From assembly GCA_963662175.1 (NCBI GenBank), contig OY759225.1:19083601-19147600 (forward strand): a DNA stretch of 64,000 nucleotides, written 5' to 3'. Positions within the stretch are counted from its first letter, which is position 1. The number at the start of each line of letters is the position of its first letter. This DNA is from Aradus depressus. Taxonomy: Eukaryota > Arthropoda > Insecta > Hemiptera > Aradidae. Below, piece by piece: positions 23,901 through 31,450 of this stretch. The position numbers were made by a program, and so were the translations under genes. Below the pieces are notes generated by a model. The model saw nothing but the letters and a program-made list of their open reading frames with translations, had not been told where the DNA came from and did not search any database.

Positions 23901-25063
23901 AGAGGCACATGATGATCCACAACGGGGAAAAACCCTTTCAGTGCAAGTTTTGTAACTACAAGTGTAGGGAGAACAGTAATCTGAAGAAGCACATGGTGAG
24001 ACACACCAGAGAGGCGAACCAACCCCAGGGTCATGTCAATACTGACCAATGTCTCACTGAGGTACAGGGTGCCGGCAAATCTGAAGAGACACATGATCCA
24101 CCTGGGAAAGAAGCCGTTGGAGTGCCACCACTCGGCCAGTCCGAAGAGGCATATGTTGATTCACCTCGGGGAGCGGCCGTTCGGGAGCAAAGACTCGAGC
24201 AGCCTCAAGAAGCATACCTTGATACACACCGGAGAGAAGCCTCTCCAATTCCCTTTGTGCACTTTCCGGATCCGGTTGTCCGCCTCGACGAAGAGGCACA
24301 TGATGATCCACAACGGGGCGCGGCCGTTCGGATGGAGGGACTCGAGCAGACTCAAGAAGCATACCTTGATACACACCGGAGAGAAGCCTCTCCAATTCCC
24401 TTTGTGCACTTTCCGGAACCGGTTGTCCGGCTCGACGAAGAGGCACATGATGATCCACAATGCGAAGCGGCCGTTCGGATGGAGGGACTCGAGGAGCCTC
24501 AAGAAGCATACCTTGATACACATCGGAGAGAAGCCTCTCCAATTCCCTTTGTGCACTTTCCGGAACCGGTTGTCCGGCTCGACGAAGAGGCACATGATGA
24601 TCCACAATGCGAAGCGGCCGTTCGGATGGAGGGACTCGAGGAGCCTCAAGAAGCATACCTTGATACACATCGGAGAGAAGCCTCTCCAATTCCCTTTGTG
24701 CACTTTCCGGAACCGGTTGTCCGGCTCGACGAAGAAGCACATGATGATACACAACGGGAAGCGGCCGTTCGGATGGAGGGACTCAAGCAGCCTCAAGAAG
24801 CATACCTTGATACACACCGGAGAGAAGCCACTCCAATTCCCTTTGTGCACTTTCCGGATACGGTTGTCCGGCTCGACCAAGAAGTACATGATCCACAACG
24901 GGAAGCGGCCGTTCGGATGGAAGGTTTCGATCAACTTCAAGAAGCATACCCTGATAGGCAACTGGGAGAAGCTACTCCAGTGTCCTTCGTGCATCTTCCT
25001 GAACCGGTTGTCCGCCTCGATGATCCACAACGGGGAAAAACCCTTCCAGTGCACTTTCTGTAA
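17921..25063 (+). CDS. C2H2 zinc-finger protein gene ZNF2 with overprinted repeat tail
   Basis: Five exons with matching phases: 17921-17951 (MEKLDLETFA, good Kozak AAAATGG), 19069-19143, 20524-20577, 21407-21803 and 23626-25063. They total 1995 bases and encode 664 residues. Residues 1-60 are acidic. Nine fingers follow (about 67-312): CRSCSFTG, CTFCSFQC, CTMCKYTC, CTLCTYRC, CSECGYRC (split across the last intron), CSRCVFKC, CTVCDFRC, CPLCTFRS and CKFCNYKC, each with an H-x3-5-H pair. This predicts a nuclear DNA-binding regulator. After residue 312 the frame stays open but leaves the finger register. It reads about 350 acidic, Pro-rich residues built on a 49-residue repeat (HFPEPVVRLDEEAHDD), made by translating degenerate finger repeats in another frame. 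A frame offset by one reads those repeats as decayed fingers up to a TAG at 25071. Introns carry family A and B repeats, a SINE and jockey-like tails. The fingers are certain. Whether the tail is used as protein is not. Confidence 0.85.
18290..18750. repeat. Repeat family B copy in ZNF2 intron 1
   Basis: Diverged copy of 2590-3100: CTTCCCTGTTGGCCCAGTAG against TTCCCTGTGAACCCAG, then CTACTGTAGAAAT and TTTCTACAGGAAATGTGGTA. Confidence 0.6.
19478..19790 (+). repeat. Family A interspersed repeat in ZNF2 intron 2
   Basis: Starts GTCGGTGAATCACTGGCAAT and carries ACCGTTTGCGCTAATAT, TCATACTAAATTTTG and two GGCAGTTAT..GGGGTTTTTGA subrepeats. Confidence 0.8.
19888..20190 (-). mobile_element. Jockey-like RT C-terminal remnant in ZNF2 intron 2
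   Basis: Reverse strand reads SRLERQELNRRFGQLYRLV, NELTIYTTILRPCWKYGLEL and WGYAK, the tail of jockey-type reverse transcriptases. It then frameshifts into FQS-like sequence. Several sister fragments lie at 22595, 40120, 48424, 53815 and 56610. Confidence 0.85.
20598..20815 (-). mobile_element. Retroelement C-terminal zinc motif fragment in ZNF2 intron 3
   Basis: Reverse strand reads CRLCTLNEKDDLIHFLFYCP, the C-x2-C...H-x4-C tail found at the end of many non-LTR polyproteins. It then loses similarity. Confidence 0.7.
21166..21357 (-). mobile_element. SINE family 2 (second tRNA-like SINE)
   Basis: Reverse strand starts GGGAGCCTTGTTGGCTAGAG (A-box-like), has GGGTTCGAATCCCGTCCGGG (B box) and continues TTTTATTTCGTAAATAGAAC and GGCCATGGATGTCGTAAATA. 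Related copies are at 36672-36880 and 38372-38462. It sits in ZNF2 intron 3, about 50 bases before exon 4. Confidence 0.85.
21880..22200 (+). repeat. Family A interspersed repeat in ZNF2 intron 4
   Basis: Starts GTGGTTGGTGAATCACTAGC and carries AACGAGGCGACCCTTTGGGC and one TTCATTACATTGGCTGTTA subrepeat. It is cut by the retroelement end at 22205. Confidence 0.75.
22205..22570 (-). mobile_element. Non-LTR retrotransposon 3' end
   Basis: Reverse strand ends ...CCTCGGTCCCAGTATAATAA and a tail of TTTCATTTCAT. It shares long stretches (AATTAGTGCTACATTGGAGA, TGGTTGATTATAAAAGAGA) with 41997-42772. Confidence 0.8.
22595..23150 (+). mobile_element. Jockey-like RT C-terminus and 3' untranslated region
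   Basis: Reads KYLGLILDKRLTWNPHTRLK, frameshifts, then TYGLELWGSAKASNLQHIQS, ILRKIANAPYYISNKTHHID and KYKQLFSIF to the stop near 22989. The tail GTCAATGGCCTAGAGACC to TTAGCACATTTGCTTG is shared, inverted, with 37565-37735 and 56610-56760. Confidence 0.88.
23165..23590 (+). repeat. Family A interspersed repeat ending near ZNF2 exon 5
   Basis: Subrepeats TTCATTCATTGGCAGTTATT, TCTGATCGCCCCTTCCGCTG and the terminal ACTTTCCCTATACTTCGTGT. The exon 5 acceptor lies about 35 bases after the last recognisable family A sequence. Confidence 0.75.
24210..24941 (+). repeat. 147-bp tandem array derived from a zinc-finger pair
   Basis: AAGCATACCTTGATACACA, or a near copy, starts at 24210, 24357, 24504, 24651 and 24798 (spacing exactly 147), then 24942 (144). 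Every unit length is a multiple of three. In the finger frame each unit reads HTLIHTGEKPLQFPLCTF...KRHMMIH...RPFGWRDSSSLKK. The first Cys of one finger has become Phe, and the CxxC half of the next is deleted. Neighbouring units are nearly identical, so amplification is recent. Confidence 0.95.
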
Positions 25064-25073
25064 CTATAAGTAG

Positions 25074-25440
25074 AGGGAGAACAACAATCTGAAGAAGCAC
25101 ATGGTCAGACACACCAGAGAGGCGAACCAAGCCCAGGGTCATATCAATCCTAACCCATGTCTGACTGTGATACAGGCGTCGGTGCTGGCGAATCTGAAGA
25201 GGCTCATGTTTCACCTCGGGGACCGGCCGTTCGACAGGGACCTGAGCAGCCTCATCACACCCTGTGACCGGTTGTCCGGCTCGATGAAGAGGATGAACGG
25301 GAAGAAATCCTCCTAGTGCAATTTCTATAGCTATAAGTTTAGGGACAACAGCAATCTCAAGACGCACATGGTCTCAACTGGGGGAGAAGCGGACCAATCC
25401 TTGGGACATTTCAATACTAAAGCCAATGTGGTACAGATCA
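25074..25440 (+). pseudogene. Decayed third copy of the ZNF2 finger block
   Basis: After the TAG at 25071-25073 the DNA repeats earlier finger sequence (CACATGGTCAGACACACCAG, then CTGGCGAATCTGAAGAGG, GACCGGCCGTTCGACAGG) with frameshifts and stops. CTGTGATACAG at 25165-25175 mirrors CTGAGGTACAG at 24057-24067, so the copies share a boundary. Confidence 0.75.
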
Positions 25441-25489
25441 CTATTTAACTAGCTTTTTTTATATATATTATGTTCGTTATTTGCGATTA

Positions 25490-25795
25490 AGACTAGGGTT
25501 AGTCGCACACATCCATGGGGTGCATTAATGCTGAATGAATCTCACGTGGAGCTTTCTTAAAGATGGGGCTCTCACCAGCGTTCTTAAGCACAAAATACCT
25601 AGGGCATCCGCTGTTGCAAGGCACGTACTAACTGCGGTGTCCAACGTTCCTAACTACGTACTATCATTTGCCCAGCGGTCCTAAGAACTTAATAGCTGGT
25701 TGCACGGAGTTGCAAGGCGCATACTATCTAAGGTGCCCGGCGTTCTTAAGTAGGAACTAGCTGTGGTTCCAAGTGGAAAAAAAAAAAAAAAAAAA
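25490..25795 (+). repeat. Unassigned GC-richer block ending in a poly-A run
   Basis: About 280 bases with loosely repeated words (GCGTTCTTAAG, CAACGTTCCTAACTACGTAC, GGTCCTAAGAACTTAA, GGAGTTGCAAGGCGC), then a run of about 22 A. The composition and terminal A-run suggest a retroposon or an inserted transcript. It matches no other part of the window. Confidence 0.4.
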
Positions 25796-26625
25796 ATTGT
25801 GAATAAAAGAAAAATAATATTCTTAGTCTCGTGTTGGACATAATAATAAAAAAAATTACAAATTAGAGATGTTTTCGCCAGAGATCTTGTGGAAGTTCAT
25901 TGTGAATACTAATGAATAAAAAACTTAGAACGAGTCAAAAAATTCCACTTTATTTATATGAAAAACACAATATATTTCGCTCGTTAGAGCATTCTCAAGT
26001 GTACAGACAGATACAGACTTATGACAAACTCATCATGATCAATACTTGAAGATTAAGTATTTTTTCTGCATTTATATTCTGTTTTTTTTCTGCTAAAAGC
26101 GGCTAATCCTAGTCTTGAAAAAAAAAAAATGAAATTTAAGCTTTAGTTTAGTTGTACCCAATACTACCAAAAACATTATTCACTTTTCGATTTTCATACA
26201 ATTTTGATATGTAGTACTACTGATGAAGGAATTCAAAAAATGACGAAAAGGGTTCTCATTGTATCATTTTTATTCAGTTTCTCCCCTCTGAGAACAAATC
26301 ATTTTTGACGCCCAATATATTGAATTTAAAGATAGATTGGGTCATTACTGGTACTCTTATATATTTCTGAAAGATATTGAAGTAAAACTGAGAATAGAAA
26401 AACAAATAACTAAGTCCACCATCCCGTTGAATTATCTTAAGACAAAACTGACAGATTTCACCTTTCGATGCATCTGCCATTATTTTAATTGTAAAACGCT
26501 TTTAAATCATTTTTATGTCATTTGTTTTAGTTAAATCATCGGTTTGGTTTTTTTTTATAACCTACTTTCAGTGCCTTGTCACTTAGTTAGTATTTCACGA
26601 ATCTATCTAATGAAGTTAATATAAT
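25796..26625. other. Intergenic AT-rich sequence
   Basis: AATAAA at 25803 could serve as a distal poly-A signal for ZNF2. No exon is recognised. Overlapping open frames at 26274-26534 show no domain. Confidence 0.35.
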
Positions 26626-26629
26626 GCTA

Positions 26630-26780
26630 GCCTGCTTGCCTACTGAGCTCAAGATGAGGTAAATCCTTGAGCACGCCATCCTTTGGATAGGAAGTTAAGC
26701 GATGGTCCCGAGCCTGTACGATATCAGGTACTCGTTGAAGACCCCTACCCTAGATAACTAAACCTGGGCAGGCACAGTTA
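26630..26780 (+). mobile_element. SINE family 1 fragment
   Basis: CTTGCCTACTGAGCTCAAGA, then a deletion of the B box, GAGCACGCCATCCTTTGGAT through AACCTGGGCAGGCACAG. Confidence 0.85.
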
Positions 26781-26984
26781 CAAAAACAAACAAAATATAA
26801 TACTTTTTCACTGAAAGAATATAAAATAGGAATAACTGAGAGATTATGAATTTCATTCGCAAATATTGATGAACATTCTTCTTCAATCATATAAATAAAT
26901 AAGTAAAATACTATGAAATGAAAATTTTAAATTGTTTATTAATTTTTATTTAATTTAACCTGTATATATACGAAATATACAATG

Positions 26985-27900
26985 AGTAGAAGTGAGAAAT
27001 GAAGAAAATAAATGTATTATTATTTACTTCAATGTATAGAAAACAAAACCAAACTACAAATTTCCATAAAATAGAAAAAAAGCAAAATAATGGCAACACT
27101 ACGGCAATGAAATGTCAGAAAAATGTACAATTTTAGTCAATGCACCAAATTCCCTAAAATTTAAATAATTTCCTCAAAAGTGACTTAAATCGTTCACTAT
27201 TAGTGAAAAGGACTATGCTCCCCACATAAACAACTCGAACTTCCATAAAATAGAAAAAAAAAAATTGTTGATATTTTTTAAATATCTCCATTAGTAGTAC
27301 AACATATATAAATTATATAAAAATCGAAATTTGGGTACAGAAAATGTTTATTTGTTAAATGTTAATGACCGGACTGTAAACTTACACCAAGTCCTTTAAA
27401 TGTTGTTTGTTTGTTTTGTTTTGTTATTGTACAAAAATTATTTGATCACTGCTGTGTTGAATCACGAAGAATTATATTGTATATACAAGAGTAAAATATA
27501 TATATTTATTGTTTTCTATTATATTAGTGATTTCATCATTTAGGACTCCAATTCGAAAATGATATGTTTCAAGATGAGAAGTGTAGAAATAATGAAAATA
27601 AATGGAAGAGAATGGGATTATAAATTGTTTTTAAATTGGCGTATTCATGTTGTAAATTTATTCACACAATGTTTTGCACTATGGCAACATAATGTAAGAT
27701 GGTACAATTTTAGTCAATGAACCAAATGATGACATTACTGTATTCTTGTGTTGTTTTTTTATATTTCTATCTTTAAATTTAGAGCTAAATCCCCTAATCT
27801 TCTTCAAATGAAAGTGACCTTTGAATCGCTGACTATTAGAGAAAGGGCCATCTCTGGCTGAGGCCCTTACCGTTAATGTTAAGGGCAGCATGATGAAATA
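26985..27900. repeat. Two diverged direct copies of a non-coding segment
   Basis: TGTACAATTTTAGTCAATGCACCAAAT (27122) recurs as GTACAATTTTAGTCAATGAACC (27701). Both are followed by GACTATTAG or CACTATTAGTGAAAAGG and preceded by ATGGCAACA. The segments are about 580 bases apart. Confidence 0.6.
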
Positions 27901-28004
27901 AATGAGAATGGATAAAATAAATCAGTTTAAATGATGAGGTGACACAAAACAATTATTTACAGTTATTTTTTAAAAAGTTGGAGAATCAACGGCAAAGAAA
28001 AAAA

Positions 28005-28640
28005 AACATAGTGACGCGATCCTCACGAGAATTGATGTGTGAACATCTGCTTTAGTTTCAAAAATTTGATGTGCACTGATTTTAATATTAATTTGTTTTA
28101 TAATGTTACAATAAGAAAAGTAGTATGAGGAATTAAACTTTCAAATTTATCGTTCTTCAATTTCTTTTATACATGAAGTTATAGGTTTGTGATATCTAAA
28201 ATAATTATATATCTTTTAGATTTACTCTGCTATATTATTTTCATTTACTACAAATTGTATTTATTGTGACAAATTTAAGCTATAGAAGCATCTTTACCTA
28301 AAAGTTTCTTACCGAAAAATCATTTTATAGTTCGTAATATTGATATTTTAGTTAATTTCACTACAACGGTAAATATGATCAGTAATGTTGTAAAATACAA
28401 TGTTATCTAATCATGTTTTTAGAGTTGTCTTATTGGTTTTATTATACATTTACCTTTAGATTCATTCATTAGTGACTAAATATATTATATGGTAATGCAG
28501 TCAAAATGTTTTACACACTTTCTTATTCAATGAACGTAGAAATGTCCAAAAACAGCTGACATGAAAGATAAAGAAGTGTGTAGTTGTGTCTGACATAGCC
28601 ACTATCGAGAGCTAAGATGTTTACACATCAAAAAGAACCC
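28005..28640. mobile_element. Repeat family C (non-autonomous DNA element), copy 1
   Basis: From GACGCGATCCTCACGAGAAT to CGAGAGCTAAGATGTTTACA it matches 36108-37170. Both ends carry an inverted TTGATGTGT(A/G)AACATCT motif. No coding. Confidence 0.75.
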
Positions 28641-29028
28641 AAAAAAAAATTTGTACCTAACAAAAACAAAAATTTTTAAAAATAAAACTTTTTTTTAATG
28701 AAAGGTCTGAAAACTGTATTCCATCGATACTGGAGGATTTTCCAGCAATAATATAATATGAAATATTAGGTATCTTCTATTAACATTTAAGAAAAAAAGT
28801 AGCATATGCGAGCAAATGAGACCTTTAAAGCCTAGAATAGTTATCAAAAATTTCAACTCGTGAAAAATGCCAAAGAAAAGAATATAATTAACATTATAAA
28901 AACAATTAAAAAGTTAGTGAATCTTCTTAAAACTTCTTAATAAGATATATATATATATATTTTTTTTTCAAATAAATAAATAATGGTAGATAAATTAATA
29001 TCAAATTATTAACTTTTGTTAAGATATA

Positions 29029-30820
29029 CAGGGTGTCCCACAATCCAAATAATTCGGAAACGATTAATGCTAGCAAAATTTTACAAAGAATGAAAGTTGT
29101 ACGTCCCAACGAGTGGTACGCAGTGGTGTGAAAAAAAAAAAATGAAAAATTTAATGTAATAGGGCTTAAATGGCCAACGGAAGGCAAGGGTTTCCTTTTA
29201 AGCCCATTAACAATTAACACAATTTAAAAGTATTTGAAAAGTTGGGAAGAACCCCGCGAAAAAAATCTTTGTACCTGTATAACTACCGGAGATATGTTGG
29301 TTCAAAATCTGAAAAGTGTTAAACCCAGTGTTTGACGTGTTAAACCTTTGAAAAGAGTGAGTATTGTAACTGAAGTTAAGAATGGTTCTTAATGTATTTT
29401 TTTCTTTACTTTCATATTAAAATACTCAGATCGTAATAATTATAATAATAAAAGGGCATAATTTGAGCCATATTTCGAACATTTTCTGAAGATTTGGACA
29501 GTATTTTAGGTAACTCTTGCAAATGTTGGTAAAAGCATTATGGGCAGAACTGACATAATACAAAAGCTTCCGAAAAGTGGTATCTTTGAAGGGTATAAAA
29601 GAAACAATAAACATTTTCAGAAATAAAATACCAATACTGTATGTATAAAGTAATTATTACAATTGAACAAGAGATGAAGAACTGAACTACGTTAAAAATA
29701 CAATACACATGCTTACATGTAGGTGATTATTGATTTACACTAAATGTTCAAAAATTGCTCCCCGATTTCTCAAACATGCATCCAATCTTCGGCAAGGAAT
29801 GTGAAATGGGTGGTATTTGTGTTCTTTCAGAAACCTATGTATAACACTTCTAGAAAAGCCAGCACGCCTTGCTAAATTTCTAATGCTGATGTGCGGGTCA
29901 CGCTGCACGATATTTAAAATTAATTCCCTTGTCTTTTAATGTTTCCCCCTTTAGATTTGAAACTCGTAAATCTACCTTCTCTCAGATTTTGAATAATCCT
30001 TTTCAAGACCTTCCGGGATGGATGATTTCTTTCTGGAAATCGTACGGCGTAAACCTGAGAAGCAGCATTAAACTTGCTATGACACTCCCCTATAATAAGG
30101 GTCATATCTACTATCTAACTAGCGCTGAACATTTTTTGCAATATTCAATGAACAATTCTTATCTTATACTGACCAAGAACTAAACAAATAAAGTAATGAA
30201 GTCATAAAAAAAAAATCATAATATAGATTTGTAACATTTGTGCTCTTAAGTCTTTATTTATTGGTTAGACAGACTTTATAATAATAATAATGCCTTTACC
30301 AACAACACCAAAGTCCATATTACCTAAAATACTGTCCAAATCTTCAGAAAATGTTCAAAATATGGCTGAAATTATGCCCTTTTATTATTATAATTATTAC
30401 AATCTCGAGTATTTTTATATGAAAGTAAAGAAAAAAATACATTAAGAACCATTCTTAACTTCAGTTACAATACTCACTCTTTTCAAAGGTTTAACACGTC
30501 AAACACTGGGTTTAACACTTTTCAGATTTTGAACCAACATATCTCCGGTAGTTTTACAGGTACAAAGATTTTTTTCGCGGGGTTCTTCCCAACTTTTCAA
30601 GTACTTTTAAAATGTGCTAATTGTTAATGGGCTTAAAAGGAAACCCTTGCCTTCCGTTGGCCATTTAAGCCCTATTACATTAAATTTTTCATTTTTTTTT
30701 TTTTTCACACCGCTGCATACCACTCGTTGAGACGTACAACTTTCATTCTTTGTAAAATTTTGCTAGCACTAATCGTTTCCGAATTATTTGGATTGTGGCC
30801 CGTTTATCTGGGACACCCTG
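29029..30820 (-). mobile_element. Mariner-like element with about 490-bp terminal inverted repeats
   Basis: Left arm 29029-29513 and right arm 30320-30820 are near-perfect reverse complements. They begin CAGGGTGTCCCA and end with its inverse, flanked on both sides by TA. The right arm carries a short extra insertion (CCCGTTTATC). The centre encodes a broken transposase on the reverse strand (see next entry). TA flanks and CAGGGTGTCCC ends fit the Tc1/mariner superfamily, but arms this long are unusual. Confidence 0.9.
29745..30110 (-). pseudogene. Transposase N-terminal HTH domains (DUF4817 type), truncated
   Basis: From 30105 the reverse strand reads IGECHSKFNAASQVYAVRFP and ERNHPSRKVLKRIIQNLREG, the first helix-turn-helix block of DUF4817 transposases. 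A stop at 29920-29922 follows. In another frame it continues VQRDPHISIRNLARRAGFSR, SVIHRFLKEHKYHPFHIP and RRLDACLRNRG, the second HTH. The sequence stops where the DDE/D catalytic domain should begin, so it is non-autonomous. Confidence 0.85.
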
Positions 30821-30822
30821 TA

Positions 30823-31450
30823 TATTGACATGTATAATATTATGTAGAAAAGTGTTTGGAAAGGTAACAGGACACAAATGAAGGGGCTTCCATAGGTGCA
30901 TTGCAGGGAGAAAAAAATATAAATATATTTATAATAATGTATGACAACTTTCAAGACGTTACAAAAAATTGCATCGTTTTTGAACATTTATCACAAAAAT
31001 GGTTATTAGTATTTTAAATTCCATTTCAGCTATACATCTAGTCAGCTATCTAAATAGAAACTATGAAATATGTATGTACATATATACAACAAAAATCTAT
31101 TTACAAAAGTTGAAATGTTTCTAGAGTGCACAAACAATCGAAAAACATTCCCTGGACCAAGGGTGAGAGATCTTCGCTAGAGAAATAAAAAATTGATTTT
31201 TTTGGCCAAAAAAAAAAAAGTTTTAATTTGCGGAAAAATGTATATATATGCGGCCTGCACTTGACTAATTAGGTCAGAGGTTCTCAATCTGGTCGCAATA
31301 GAATTATATGGTTTGGCTAAAAAATAAATAAAATAATAATAAAGACAGTAGTCAGGATGTCTTGAACAAGCTTCTAGTCTCATATTTTCAATGGAGGCGT
31401 GATGTTGGTTGGCAACTCCTGCAGGTGCAAAACTATTGTCAACCTCTGTC
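30823..31450. other. Sequence between the mariner-like element and the lipase last exon
   Basis: AT-rich, with a (TA)n tract at 31239-31248. It should hold the lipase 3' untranslated region (reverse strand), but I see no clear AATAAA. Confidence 0.4.

Noticed and set aside
24054..25367. Long reverse-strand open frames over the ZNF2 repeat array
   Set aside because: They are shadows created by stop-free 147-bp units. They show no domain and have no splice context.
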